From the NCBI RefSeq assembly GCF_014697615.1, contig NZ_JACJSD010000017.1, forward strand, positions 83,527 to 147,526: 64,000 nucleotides of DNA, read 5' to 3'. A program made the position numbers and the translations under genes. This document shows, piece by piece, positions 35,459 to 46,500 of the stretch (positions are counted from its first letter, which is position 1; every line of letters begins with the position of its first letter). This stretch comes from Nostoc sp. FACHB-280. Its GTDB lineage: Bacteria; Cyanobacteriota; Cyanobacteriia; Cyanobacteriales; Nostocaceae. The notes beneath the pieces were generated by a model. That model was not told the origin of the DNA, did not search any database, and saw nothing but the letters and a program-made list of their open reading frames with translations.

Positions 35459-35489
35459 AAAGTGGTGGGTATGAATCCTCCACTTTTTT
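35459..35489 (+). terminator. rtcB terminator
   Basis: AAAGTGG (35459-35465) pairs with CCACTTT (35480-35486), extended inward by GG/CC past a mismatch, followed by TTT. It is 16 bases after the stop and also borders the convergent CHAT gene. Confidence 0.65.
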
Positions 35490-35509
35490 GACAAGTTTTG
35501 TGAGCAGAA

Positions 35510-38500
35510 TTAATTTTTACCGATATCGTCGCACAGATGGCGATCGCTTTCTTCTACCGTCGAGTTATTCTGGAGATAATCTCGCGCCAAATCGCAAGCA
35601 CTAACCATCAAAGAATCTAGATCCCAATCCCATAAAATCACGGTTTTGTCCCAACTAGCAGAAGCAATGGTTTTACCGTCGGGACTAAAAGCCACATCGT
35701 ATATCTCTTTTTGATGTCCTTGGAAAGTTTGTAGTAGTTTACCGCTTAAGTCCCAAAGTTTTACGGTTTTGTCATAACTAGCAGAAGCAATAGTTTTACC
35801 ATCAGGACTAAATACTACGCTTATGACTCCACTGTCATGTCCTTTGAAGGTTCGTAGTTCCTTACCGCTTAAATCCCAAAGTTTCACATTACGATCCACA
35901 TCAGCTGAAGCAATCATTTTACCATCTGGACTAAATGCAACACTTGTAACCTGCTCTTGATGTCCTTTAAAGGTTTGTAGTAGTTTACCGCTTAAATCCC
36001 AAAGTTTTATAGTGTTGTCCCAACTAGCAGAAGCAATGGTTTTACCATCGGGGCTAAATGCAACACTAAACACCGAATCTTGATGTCCTTTGAAGGTTTG
36101 CAGTAGTTTACCAGTTAAGTCCCAAAGTTTGATTGTTTTGTCCGCACTAGCAGAAGCAATGGTTTTACCATCTGGACTAAACACCACTTTATTAATCCAA
36201 GCTTGGTGTGCCTGGAAGGTTTGCAGTAGCTTGCCGTTTAAATTCCAAAGTCTTACAGTACCGTCATAACTAGCAGCAGCAATGGTTTTACCGTCTGGAC
36301 TAAACGCTACGCTATAGACTGGATAGATATCTCCTTTGAAAGTTTGCAGTAGCTTGCCGTTTAAATTCCAAAGTCTTACAGTACCGTCATAACTAGCAGA
36401 AGCAATAGTTTTACTGTCTGGACTAAACACTACTCTATAGACATAATTTTCATGTCCTTTGAGGGTTTTTAATTCCTTAGTATTTAAATTCCACAGTGTC
36501 ACATCATTGCCCCAACCAGCCGAAGCAATAGTTTTACCGTCTGGACTAAAAACTACACTTCTAAGTACGGTGTTCTGTTTTTTAAAGGTTTGTAGTTCTT
36601 TACCGCTTAAATCCCAAAGTTTCACAGTATTGTCAAAACTACTAGAAGCAATAGTTTTACCATCTGGACTAAAAACGACGCTTAAGACTTGTTTTTCATG
36701 TCCTTTAAAGGTTTGCAGTAGTTTACCGTTTAAATCCCAAAGTTTCACAGTATTGTCATCACTAGCAGAAGCAATGGCCTTACCGTCGGGACTAAAGGCT
36801 ATACCAGCAATCGCAGATTGATGTCCTTTAAAGGTTTGCAGTAGTTTACCGTTTAAATCCCAAAGTTTCACAGTATTGTCACCACTAGCAGAAGCAATGG
36901 TTTTGCCATCTGGACTAAATACCAGGTTATAGACCTTATCTTTATGCCCTTTAAAGGTTCGCAGTTCCTTGCCATTTAAATCCCAAAGTTTTACGGTTTT
37001 GTCACCACTAGCAGAAGCAATGGTTTTACCATCTGGACTAAAGGCTACGCTATTAATCTCAGCTTGGTGTCCTTTAAAGGTTTGTAGTTCCTTACCGTTG
37101 AAATCCCAAAGTTTGATTGTTTTGTCATCACTAGCAGAGGCAATGGTTTTACCATCTGGGCTAAAAGCAACACTGATAACAGAATCTTGATGTCCTGTGA
37201 AAGTTTGCAGTAGCTTGCCTTTAAGATCCCAGAGCTTAATCGTCTTGTCTCTACCAGCAGAGGCCAATGTCTTGCCGTCGGGACTAAAGGCTATGCCATA
37301 GACTACACTGCCGTGTGTAAAATTATTGCGCTGCTTTATTCCATAAACTGCTTTTTGTAAAGTGACCATAGCTGGAATGTAGTTAATTTTTTGTTTTTTA
37401 AAGATTCTTCCAGCCTTAATTCCTTTTATCAGTGCTTCCAATTCTTGATGAGAATCAAACAGTACCAAAGAAGATTGAGTGATAGCCTCAGCTTTAGCTA
37501 TTTCGGCTTCTTGCTTTTGAAACCAAGCCAGCAGCCCCAAACTAGCACTAATAATCACAGCCACAACTGCGCCACCAGCAACCCCCCAAGCAATTCTAAT
37601 TTCTCGACGGCGACGGGCTTCTTTTTCTGCTTCCTGATGCTGGCGCAATTCTACACAAGCATTGACATAGTTAGCTTCAAGTTGATTCAAAAATCCGACT
37701 TGTTTAGATAAAATCTGGGCATCATCTAACCTACCGCCACGATGCACTAAATAATTATCATCTTTTTGTTGCTTGTCCCAATCTAACGCCGCCTGACGGA
37801 TAGTTTCTCGTAGTTGTAAATTTGTGCGATTTTCATCCAACCAATTCAGCAATCTTGGCCAGTAGCGAATTAATGCTTCGTGGGCGACTTCCACTTCTTC
37901 TTTATTTGTATAACTATCAATGCTGGTAACTACCAGTCTTGCACCTTCCCCAGCTAACCGATTAACTAATTCTTTAATTAATGCTGCTGTACTACCAGCC
38001 GGAACTAACTCATCTAACCACACCCTGCGCCTGGTATCGCGGCGGATGTCGCCTTGAATGGCGCTGTCATCTAGGCGGGTAAGGCGGATGAAAATATTTT
38101 TAACTTGTTCCTGTTCCGACAATGATAGGGTATTGTAAACATCATCGGCAGTTTGAGCGATCGCCATCCTCACACCACCAATCGCTTCATACTCCCCCGA
38201 CTGCAACCATCTGCCATGTCGCCGCTTCCATAACTCTAGCAGTGCGTGTTGCAACAATGGCATTGCCCCCGGTTCACCTTGAACATCATCAAGAATGGTG
38301 TTACTCAACCCTGGTTCAAAGCGCAAACCTACCTGTGCAGCTTGCATTTCCATTGCTTTTCGCAATTCCGTCCCATCCATTGGCGCAATCAATTTTTGTC
38401 GGGCTTCCATCAGTTCTTTTAACTCACGGTAAGGGGCGCATTCTCCCCAAAAGTCTGCCCGCATCGTAATTACAACTTTTTGCTGTTGAGTTAAGTTTAA

Positions 38501-40348
38501 AACTTGTGCAATAAATTCCCGACGTTCAGCCTCATCATTACACAGGGTAAAAAGTTCCTCAAACTGGTCAACGATTAAAATAGAAGTCTGTTTAACAGTC
38601 ATCTCAGTGCTGACAGCAACACCACCCTTGGCTAATTCAATGGCTGTTTCTGGTTTTGGAACCCATTCATTTTCAATATCCAACAAACACAACGACTCAA
38701 CTAAAGGTGCAGGTTGTTGATTTTCCACTCCCGCAAGAGTCGCTTGTAGTTGCGCCATTGGGTTATTGCTAGGTGTCATATACGACACAACTAAATTTGG
38801 CTGTTTTTCTTGTAATGCAGGAATCAGCCCTGCTAATACTACTGATGATTTCCCACTCCCAGAAGCACCTAACACTGCTAAAAAGTTATGTTCTGTCAGT
38901 TTTTCATTGAGTTGAATAATTAATTGTTCTCGCCCAAAGAAAAACTCGCGGTTTTCTTCGCGAAAAGGATACAAGCCCAAGAAAGGACAACAAGAATTAT
39001 ACGTGGGTGGTGTTTGACCTAAAGCCAAGGCATTAAAACTCAGGTCAACTATTTCTTCGCAAAGGGTATTAACTGCTGTTAAAGCTTGTTCCCGTTCTTC
39101 ACGGGCTGATTTGCTTAAGGCGTTGATATCTGCACCTAAACTATTACCTAATTTCTGCGCTAGTTCTGCAAATCTTTGGCGTAATACTGGGGCGCGTTCT
39201 GACAATAACTTTTCAAACTGCTCTAAACCATACCCAATTTCGGCGTTAGTTAAGTCTCTATCTAGTTGGTCACTAAATAAAGGTCGTCCACCCAGACGAC
39301 TAAATAAAGCGGGGACAGTCACATCACCCCGTTCTGCAAGTCCAGCTAAAGCTTCGTGTAATGCTGAGTCTACTTCCCCAGATTGACGCAATTGTTCGTA
39401 AAATTTTGTACCTAATGCGAGGGCGGTTTTGACGGTGACTTTTTCTGTCATGGCGATAACTGCCGGCATTCCCAAATCCCGTACGAGTCTTTGTCCTAAA
39501 CCGCCAAGCCCAACTTCGGCTTCTGTACTGGCGCTTTCACAGGTGGAGAGACAAGTAAAGTGTGGTAGTCCTTTTGCGCCTGTTAATGAGCGTAGTCTTT
39601 CGATTAAACGTGTTCCTGTGACTGGTTCTACTTGATTATTTTCCTTTGCCCAGTAAAGGACTGTTTCGCCGTTTTCGATGACTCGACTATGACTGATGAT
39701 GTGCAGTAATATATACTGCTTGGTTCTATCGGTTAAGTGTTTACACAGTTCATCTAAGGTTGGTTCGCCAATAGCATCTGGGACTGTGGCTAACACGTCT
39801 GATGGTATTTCGCCCAAGGCTTGACGCACGTATGAAACTGCTGCTTGGACATCAAAGGGTTCTAGGCTAAATCGTCCAATTTGTTCAGGACTGGCGACTA
39901 AGATTAAGGCGCGTAAGTCTCTGCGGCCAATGGGAGGGAAACGGCGGTCTGTAATTGCTGGAATATAAAAGGAAAATGGGGTGCGCTGTTCTAATGTTAA
40001 GAGCCGCCAACTGTCATCAATTTTGCCGCAGAGTCTTTCCCACCGTAAGGTTCTGAGTTCTGGGTCTGTGGCTTCGATAAATAATAATACTCGTAAGGCT
40101 GTGTCACTGTTGTGTAACGCCCGGACAAAGGCATCTCGAATTTCTTCTTTAAACAGTGCTTTTCCGAGATATGTGCCGTATTCTAGGGGCTGTCCCAGTA
40201 AGCTGGTGAGTTTTTGTAGGTCTTCTGCTGTGAGTTCGAGGGTTCCTTCCGAACGCGATGATAGTAGTTCACCCGGTCTGCTATGTTCTACTACTATCGG
40301 CCAGTGTTTGCCTAATTTGCGCTGGATATTAATCTCGAATGTGTTCAT
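35510..40348 (-). CDS. CHAT protease - STAND ATPase - TM - WD40(x14) protein
   Basis: 1612 residues. A CHAT (caspase-like) domain at about 130-370 has both catalytic residues, His220 (LLHIISHSRV) and Cys270 (CLSTCESAS). The STAND NTPase at about 453-860 shows FLGLYPFREENREFFFGRE, Walker A GASGSGKSS (494-502) and Walker B SILIVDQFEELF (Asp594). A coiled region leads to one membrane helix at about 918-942. Then come 14 WD40 repeats from about 1010 to 1575 (FSPDGKTIASAS and KLWDL in nearly every unit), enough for two seven-bladed propellers. It reads as a ligand-sensing, ATP-gated protease anchored to a membrane. The flanking region carries terminator-like hairpins, and the gene appears to stand alone. 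Confidence 0.93.
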   Translation of the reverse strand: MNTFEINIQRKLGKHWPIVVEHSRPGELLSSRSEGTLELTAEDLQKLTSLLGQPLEYGTYLGKALFKEEIRDAFVRALHNSDTALRVLLFIEATDPELRTLRWERLCGKIDDSWRLLTLEQRTPFSFYIPAITDRRFPPIGRRDLRALILVASPEQIGRFSLEPFDVQAAVSYVRQALGEIPSDVLATVPDAIGEPTLDELCKHLTDRTKQYILLHIISHSRVIENGETVLYWAKENNQVEPVTGTRLIERLRSLTGAKGLPHFTCLSTCESASTEAEVGLGGLGQRLVRDLGMPAVIAMTEKVTVKTALALGTKFYEQLRQSGEVDSALHEALAGLAERGDVTVPALFSRLGGRPLFSDQLDRDLTNAEIGYGLEQFEKLLSERAPVLRQRFAELAQKLGNSLGADINALSKSAREEREQALTAVNTLCEEIVDLSFNALALGQTPPTYNSCCPFLGLYPFREENREFFFGREQLIIQLNEKLTEHNFLAVLGASGSGKSSVVLAGLIPALQEKQPNLVVSYMTPSNNPMAQLQATLAGVENQQPAPLVESLCLLDIENEWVPKPETAIELAKGGVAVSTEMTVKQTSILIVDQFEELFTLCNDEAERREFIAQVLNLTQQQKVVITMRADFWGECAPYRELKELMEARQKLIAPMDGTELRKAMEMQAAQVGLRFEPGLSNTILDDVQGEPGAMPLLQHALLELWKRRHGRWLQSGEYEAIGGVRMAIAQTADDVYNTLSLSEQEQVKNIFIRLTRLDDSAIQGDIRRDTRRRVWLDELVPAGSTAALIKELVNRLAGEGARLVVTSIDSYTNKEEVEVAHEALIRYWPRLLNWLDENRTNLQLRETIRQAALDWDKQQKDDNYLVHRGGRLDDAQILSKQVGFLNQLEANYVNACVELRQHQEAEKEARRRREIRIAWGVAGGAVVAVIISASLGLLAWFQKQEAEIAKAEAITQSSLVLFDSHQELEALIKGIKAGRIFKKQKINYIPAMVTLQKAVYGIKQRNNFTHGSVVYGIAFSPDGKTLASAGRDKTIKLWDLKGKLLQTFTGHQDSVISVAFSPDGKTIASASDDKTIKLWDFNGKELQTFKGHQAEINSVAFSPDGKTIASASGDKTVKLWDLNGKELRTFKGHKDKVYNLVFSPDGKTIASASGDNTVKLWDLNGKLLQTFKGHQSAIAGIAFSPDGKAIASASDDNTVKLWDLNGKLLQTFKGHEKQVLSVVFSPDGKTIASSSFDNTVKLWDLSGKELQTFKKQNTVLRSVVFSPDGKTIASAGWGNDVTLWNLNTKELKTLKGHENYVYRVVFSPDSKTIASASYDGTVRLWNLNGKLLQTFKGDIYPVYSVAFSPDGKTIAAASYDGTVRLWNLNGKLLQTFQAHQAWINKVVFSPDGKTIASASADKTIKLWDLTGKLLQTFKGHQDSVFSVAFSPDGKTIASASWDNTIKLWDLSGKLLQTFKGHQEQVTSVAFSPDGKMIASADVDRNVKLWDLSGKELRTFKGHDSGVISVVFSPDGKTIASASYDKTVKLWDLSGKLLQTFQGHQKEIYDVAFSPDGKTIASASWDKTVILWDWDLDSLMVSACDLARDYLQNNSTVEESDRHLCDDIGKN

Positions 40349-40405
40349 AGTTTCTTGTTTGTGGGTCTATGAAATGAAGCACCTTATACCGTTTCACTTT
40401 AAGTT

Positions 40406-40480
40406 TGATACAAATAGACCGCAGGGGAGCAGGGAGCAGGGGGCAAGGGGAAAGAATAAAAAACCCGTGAATTTGTATCA
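40406..40480. repeat. Intergenic repeat with TGATACAAAT arms and a G-rich core
   Basis: TGATACAAAT (40406-40415) pairs with ATTTGTATCA (40471-40480); the core is GGGGAGCAGGGAGCAGGGGG-like. Together with AT-rich sequence it fills the 427-bp spacer upstream of the CHAT gene; nothing else is seen there. Confidence 0.6.
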
Positions 40481-40775
40481 TTTTTTTCGTGAACTGGTAT
40501 TACCTCTTGCTGGTTAATAGCCAAGGGTTGTTTGATGGTGTTTCCGTTTCAAACTCGACCCACTAGCTCTAGTAGCAAGTGCTACATACTTGCTACATAA
40601 TAGCTATATACAAATCAACTAAAGTTCAGTATATACACACAATCAGATTTGCCTGTACCTACACAAGTACAACAGAAAAGTTGTAGATTACTGAAACAGA
40701 ACTATGATTAATTAGTTGTCTGAATCCCTCACACTCTTGTTCTGATTCCTGAATTATTCAAGTTTCCGACTGAAA

Positions 40776-42503
40776 TTACTGGGCATATCGACGCGGCGTA
40801 TAAACTGAAACCCTGCCATCACTGCGTTGAATAGTCCTGGTTTGGCTAGAACCAACAATAATCACTGTTCGCATATCGGCAACATCTGGTGTTAATTGCT
40901 CAAGCGAAATTACCTTGATTGTTTGTCCTGGTCTACCCAAATTTTTTCCTAATACTACGGGGGTGTTGGGTGTGCGATAGCGCAGCAATATATCTCTGGT
41001 GGCTGCAAGTTGCCAAGTACGGTCTTTAGAGACAGGGTTGTAAAAGGCGATCGCAAAATCTCCTCCAGCCGCCGCCGCAATTCGTTGTTCGATAATTGAC
41101 CAAGGTTTTAAAATATCTGACAGTGAAATCGCGCAAAAGTCATGCCCTAAAGGTGCGCCTACGGCTGCGGCGGCGGCTTGCATTGCAGAGATTCCCGGTG
41201 CAACATGAATTTCGATACTGTCCCATTCTGGTTTGGAATGACGATCGAGGACTTCAAACACCGCCGCCGCCATTGCATAAATTCCAGGATCACCAGAGGA
41301 AACCACAGCGACATACTTACCTGTAGCCGCCAAATCTAGCGCCATTGTAGCCCGTGCTATTTCCTCACGGTTGTCAGACTCATGGCGTTGCTTGCCATCA
41401 GCTAAAGACCCAACTAAATCGAGATAAGTTTTGTAACCTACAAGGTCAGTCGCCAACCTGAGAATTTCTTTGACTTCTGGAGACATCCACTGTGCTGCAC
41501 CAGGGCCAGTCCCAATAATGGCTAACTTACCCCGTGGCTGACCAATGGTGCTAGGGTCAATGGGTGCGGGTGCAATAGCCAGAGCTATATCAGCAGATGT
41601 TGTTGGGATTAGTTGACCACCAGTGACAGCCAAAGCCATTGCTTGTGCGCCTTCCCACTGGTTTTGAGTAAAAAAGCGTGTAGGTACACCAAATGCCTCA
41701 GCGATATTGTAAATTTCTGGATAAGCAGCAATGTCTAGAGGTGCAAAGATGCCAGCTATAGAAGCGGGTGCAATTCCAGTATCTGTTAGTAATTGTTTAA
41801 CTATAGCTAAATTAACATGAGGTTGAGTAATGGCGATCGCTACTGTTTGGGGATGATAAACCAGACAATTGGCTGTAGAATTTACCAACCGTTCTGTAAC
41901 TTTAATAGTCAATTCTCCTTGGGCATCAATTGGCAATAGACTATTACTCAACCAAGGTGCAGTTCCCTCTAATTTAACTTGCGCCCCCGCTAACAAATCG
42001 GAAATAAAAGTTTTCGCATCATCTGGGTTAGCTAAACAATAGCCAGCAGGAGGCGATAACAACGCTGTGCGAAACCGAATATCTCCAGTAGTGGTAATTG
42101 CAGCTTTAACATCCAATACCTCAGCAATGCGGCGTGCTAAATCATTGACTCCACTCAGCCCACCCAATAGGGGAACTACCGCACTACCATCCTCAGCCAC
42201 AGCCAACACTGGCGGTTCTTGACGCTTATCAGAAATTAAAGGGGCTAAGGTTCTAATCAGAATACCAGCCGCACAAATGCCAATTACAGGTGTTCCCGCA
42301 GCAAACAACTCGCGCAGAGTCTCGCCAAAATTGCTAAAACTAACATCAACTCCAGAAGTTCGTCCTGCTAAACCGTATAATCTTGCGCCTGGCAAGACGC
42401 TCATCATTTTACGAGCTATTGCTACACTATTTTGACCCAACACAACAACCGCAGGTGCAACCTTGATCATGAGATTTCTGGAATTTGAATAGATATTATG
42501 CAA
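40776..42503 (-). CDS. cobJ: CbiG-CobJ fusion: cobalamin biosynthesis protein / precorrin-3B C17-methyltransferase
   Basis: 575 residues, two enzymes of corrin ring synthesis joined. The first half (about 12-310) is CbiG-like: a CbiG_N region with VIGICAAGILIRTLAPLI and PLLGGLSGVNDLARRIAEVL, and a CbiG_C region (AIAITQPHVNLAIVKQLL, IAAYPEIYNIAEAFGVP). The second half (325-575) is a CobJ/CbiH tetrapyrrole methylase: LAIIGTGPGAAQWMSPE, VAVVSSGDPGIYAMAAAV, DFAIAFYNPVSKDRTWQL and PVVLGKNLGRPGQTIKV. It should ring-contract and methylate precorrin-3 or its cobalt form in the cytoplasm. ATG at 42470 (residue 12, MIKVAPAVVV) is a likely true start. No cobalamin riboswitch is evident upstream. Confidence 0.9.
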   Translation of the reverse strand: MHNIYSNSRNLMIKVAPAVVVLGQNSVAIARKMMSVLPGARLYGLAGRTSGVDVSFSNFGETLRELFAAGTPVIGICAAGILIRTLAPLISDKRQEPPVLAVAEDGSAVVPLLGGLSGVNDLARRIAEVLDVKAAITTTGDIRFRTALLSPPAGYCLANPDDAKTFISDLLAGAQVKLEGTAPWLSNSLLPIDAQGELTIKVTERLVNSTANCLVYHPQTVAIAITQPHVNLAIVKQLLTDTGIAPASIAGIFAPLDIAAYPEIYNIAEAFGVPTRFFTQNQWEGAQAMALAVTGGQLIPTTSADIALAIAPAPIDPSTIGQPRGKLAIIGTGPGAAQWMSPEVKEILRLATDLVGYKTYLDLVGSLADGKQRHESDNREEIARATMALDLAATGKYVAVVSSGDPGIYAMAAAVFEVLDRHSKPEWDSIEIHVAPGISAMQAAAAAVGAPLGHDFCAISLSDILKPWSIIEQRIAAAAGGDFAIAFYNPVSKDRTWQLAATRDILLRYRTPNTPVVLGKNLGRPGQTIKVISLEQLTPDVADMRTVIIVGSSQTRTIQRSDGRVSVYTPRRYAQ

Positions 42504-42640
42504 AGTTTATATCTTTCAAATCAAACCACAGATATTTTGACTTGGGCAATAACCTAGTAAGCACTGAACACTAGCCACATTTTTAGGTTGTATGTAAGTC
42601 TTCAAAACGCTTGAACATTAACTTAACTAACACTAATCAA

Positions 42641-43009
42641 TCAGCACTGTGTCGTAGTGTATGGTTTCACAACATTAGGCACAATATGTTTCTGTCCGGC
42701 AAATTCTCGCCCATAATAGCCATCATCAAAACCACGGCTAAATTCTCCGCCAGCAGTGCGTGGCTTGTAAGCATTTCCTCTTTTAGCTTGTGCTTGTCCT
42801 TGACGATAACCATCAGCATAAGCCTGGGGATGATAAGCAGGATCTTCATCCACTACCCATTGAGTAACGGGATAACAGTAGTATGATGACTGCCTATAAT
42901 ATGGATAATGACGATAGTAACGTCCATGAGCTTCGGCAGAATCACTGTTAACTAAAAGCCCAGTAATAGTAGCTAATGTTAATAGACTCAATGCCATAAT
43001 ATTTTTCAT
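42641..43009 (-). CDS. Small secreted Tyr/Gly-rich protein
   Basis: 122 residues with a signal peptide (MALSLLTLATITGLLVNSDS, cleavage near SAEA). The mature part is rich in Tyr, Gly, Arg and His (HGRYYRHYPYYRQSSYYCYP) and contains two GYxxG-like segments (AYADGYRQGQAQAKRG, FSRGFDDGYYGREFAG). Two Cys are left in the mature chain. I do not recognise a family; it may be an envelope or surface protein. Confidence 0.6.
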   Translation of the reverse strand: MKNIMALSLLTLATITGLLVNSDSAEAHGRYYRHYPYYRQSSYYCYPVTQWVVDEDPAYHPQAYADGYRQGQAQAKRGNAYKPRTAGGEFSRGFDDGYYGREFAGQKHIVPNVVKPYTTTQC

Positions 43010-43185
43010 TGTTTGAGCCTCAAAAACTTCTCTATTTCCTATACTTTTAATGTATCGTTGAGAAGATTGAAGCGACAGCTTCTAAAAGGATGTTTGCAAC
43101 ATTTCGATACTAAATTGAAAAATGATTGTGACAGATGTATGGCTGAAAAGCTTACCAATCAACCCTTACTCAATCTAAAATGGAA

Positions 43186-43333
43186 TCACCGCAGATGGAG
43201 GCAAATAAACGCGGATGAATTTTTATTCTACCCAAGTGGAAATCGCTATAATATCGTGTTCGGTGAAAGAATAATCATTAAAACCGCAGAGGGAGCAGCA
43301 CCTCGACTTCGCTCGGCGACCGGGAGCAGATGA
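43186..43333. repeat. Degenerate noncoding repeats (CGCAGATGGAGGCAAATAAA type)
   Basis: The spacer carries ACCGCAGATGGAGGC/AACGCGGATGAA and later CCGCAGAGGGAGCAGCA and CGACCGGGAGCAG words, mutated forms of common cyanobacterial intergenic repeats. The apparent 106-residue frame from 43013 is built from them. Confidence 0.55.
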
Positions 43334-43408
43334 TCAGAGGAGAGGGTTTTAAGGTTTCTGCACAGATTCCCGGAATATAACTAATTACCCGGACTTGATA
43401 TCAATTTT

Positions 43409-43436
43409 GTAGAGACGTTATATATAACATCTCTAC
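43409..43436. repeat. TAGAGACGTT-family palindromic repeat, third copy
   Basis: GTAGAGACGTTATA and TATAACATCTCTAC form a hairpin with one mismatch. The same arms occur at 20409 and 23670. Confidence 0.65.
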
Positions 43437-43505
43437 GAAAATCAATAATTAGAATTACCTCAGTCTGAAGTCATTTTCACCATAGTCTGACGAGACTTTA
43501 TCAAC

Positions 43506-46500
43506 CTAAGCAATCAAACTAAAATCGCTACTAGTAAGAGTAATATCATTATTACCTAAACGAGCAAACTCAAACACTGTTCCTGTACCCAAGACATTAC
43601 CATCTTGGTTATAGAATAAGCTGCCGGTACTTTGGCTATAAACAATCCGCGCACTACTGGCGTTGACAAACTCATCATCTGTAACAACGGCAAAGTCAGT
43701 TAACGTTTGTCCCGCACTATTAGTAATAGCCCGAAAAGTGTTTTTACTCAGCACAATCTTATCTTGTAGGACTTCAAAATTGCTGATATAATCAACGCCC
43801 AAACTGGCAGTAAAAACACCCTCGCCTTGAAACAAATATTTATCCTTACCAGTGCCTCCGGTAAGCATATCATCACCGAGTCCTCCCCAAAGGGTATCAT
43901 CGCCTGCTAACCCTTGGAGTTGGTCATTACCATTACCACCAGTCAAAAAGTTATTCAGTGCATTACCAGTCAGACGGTCATGGCCGCTACTACCAATGGC
44001 GTTTTCAATGACGTTGTTGGCCGAGAGTGTGAGTTTGAGGTTGCTATTAACTGTTTGTGTTGTAGTGATTCCTAAATTGAGATTACTAGCAAGAGTGGTT
44101 TCCCGAAGTTCAATAGTATCAATTCCACCTGTGGTTGTTTCTACAATCTGATCAGTACCTAAAAGAGTCGTGGCTGTAAAAATATATGTATCATTGCCAT
44201 TTCCGCCTGTGAGGATATTATTGGCACTATTTCCTCGGAGAATATTGTTACCAGCATTGCCTGTACCGTTGATTGCGGCTGTGCCTGTGAGGGTGAGGTT
44301 TTCGACATTAGTGGGTAGGATGGTAGTAACAGAGCTAACGAGAGTATCAGTAATCGTTGTAGTGACACTTGCAGTTGTCCCTAGAGTGGCATTGGTAGGC
44401 GATTTCAGGCTTAAGGTGAAGGTTTCGTTTGCTTCGTTGACAGAATCATTAAGAATGGGAATATTGATTACTTGACTGGTGACACCTGGGTTAAAAGTCA
44501 AGGTTCCCGTGGTGGTAGTATAGTCTGAACCTGCTGTAGCTGAACCATTAGCAGTAGCATATTGAACAGTGATAGTTTGACTACTAGCGTTAGAAAGAGT
44601 GACTTTGTAAGTCACGGTTTGCGGGTTGGTGTTGCCTTCGATAACAGTCTGACTAGCACTAAGGTTAATTGTCGGCAGTAAATCATCATTAACAATAGTT
44701 CCCGTGATGGGTGTTGTTGTGGCAATTGTGTAACCACTACCAGTCACTAGAGTTAAAGCAACGGTTTCATCCGTTTCAAAAGTGGTGTCTGCTGTGGGGT
44801 CAATGGTGAGTGTGGCTGTATTTGCACCAGCAGCAAAAGTAATTGTGCCAGTTGTAGGGGTGAAACTGGTTGCACCCAATTGGCGGTAGTCGCTGTCAAA
44901 ACTAGCTGTACCACCAACACTGTAGTTAACTGTTAAGGCATTGGTAGTGCTGCCGCTTCTGGTGAAGGTGTAAACTAAATTGCTGCTGCCGTTTTCGGTG
45001 ACACTGCTGGATGATAAGGCAAGACTGACAGTTGGATTAGTGGGAATACTAACAACACTGCCACTGATGAAATACTGTCCCAAACTGCCGTAATCTGTGT
45101 AACCAGTAGAAAGTGGATCTCCTTTACCGACACCATCAATAGCTAAATAATAAGTTCCCGCAGTGACTGTGGTGGCGATCGCAGCAGATAATAAATCAGT
45201 GGGATTAGATGATGCAATTAAAGTCCCAGCAGAATTGTATAACTTTGCCAATATATCTAGGTTGGGGCCGCGGCTAAAGGGATTCACTGTCAAATTGATT
45301 GCACCTGCACCTGTGGCAAAACTATAAAAATCCACATCTGTGTTGCGCTCAATAATGCCACTACCACTGACAGATGTACCAGAAATGGTTAATGATTTTG
45401 CTGTGGCAATTGTATTACCAGCATCGTCGGCTCGGTAGCTAAAACCATTGTAAGCAGTAATAATTTGCAAATCATCTTCAGTATTACTCGCAGAAGCATA
45501 CTCACCTTTACTCCACTGAGTTAAGTTTTGGTAATAACCTGCACCCATAATTGCTGCCCAGCCAGTGACACCACTACCCTGTCCCCGATAGTATTCTTCT
45601 GCTGGGTTAATTCGTCCATCATGTTCCAGTCCCAGGGTGTGGCCTACTTCATGGGAAATCGCTTCAGCAACATATTTTTCGTCATCATACAGAGTGTCAC
45701 TAAATATAAAGGCTGGAGTATCACTGTTCCAATTAAATGAATCTAGGTAGGCTACTCCTCCCGCTCCACTAGCATACCAATCATTACTGCTACCACCAAT
45801 CACAACCCGCACACCCCAGCGAGTATCTGTATAACCACTCTTAATCAAGTCATTAATATCTGTTGGTGCTTGGGTTGTAACGTTGACATTAAACGGGCTG
45901 AAATCCTCAGCCACTCGCTGCCAAATATATTGAATTCGTTCCAGTTCAGCCGAACTAAAGGACGCTGTATTGCCATCAAAATCGAAAGCCGGAGTGACAA
46001 TGTTAGCCCCTCCTTTAAAATCGGTGTTCCAGTAAGTCCCAGAAGTAGTATGTCCGTTGAAATCTAAATAAATTGTCTGGTTGGCTCCTAGTAAACTATT
46101 CAAGGAGAAAGTCTTGGATAAATCTAAAACACCAGATGTGGGTTGGGCTACTTGTGACTGTTGCGCGTTAACTAAATTTAAATTTACTGGCGCAAGCATA
46201 CAAGAAGAACAACTGCAAATTTGAGCATGTGCCTTACTGCCTTGAAGAGCTTGCAGCAGAGTAGGTTGGAGTATAGATGTAGGAGCTAGGTTGGTTGAGC
46301 TATTATTGAGAACTAAATCGGCAAAAATTGCCCCTTTATCACCAGAGGTGTCTGTTGGTTGAACCACACCATGAATAAAATTGCCGATTTCTGTTAGTAA
46401 AACAGCTTTGATTGCTGCTGGAGTCGCTGTAGAAACAAAGCTTTCAGACAAATAAATTTTGTTAGTACTACCAACATAACCTGTCTGATTATCATCAAAA

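Noticed and set aside
35590..37330. 120-126-bp periodicity as a noncoding repeat array
   Set aside because: It is the WD40-coding part of the CHAT protein.
40349..42640. Cobalamin riboswitch near the CbiG-CobJ gene
   Set aside because: No B12-box or conserved riboswitch core was seen in the spacers.
43013..43333. 106-residue plus-strand frame
   Set aside because: Includes translations of common noncoding repeats (HRRWRQINADE-like); no homologue pattern or ribosome site.
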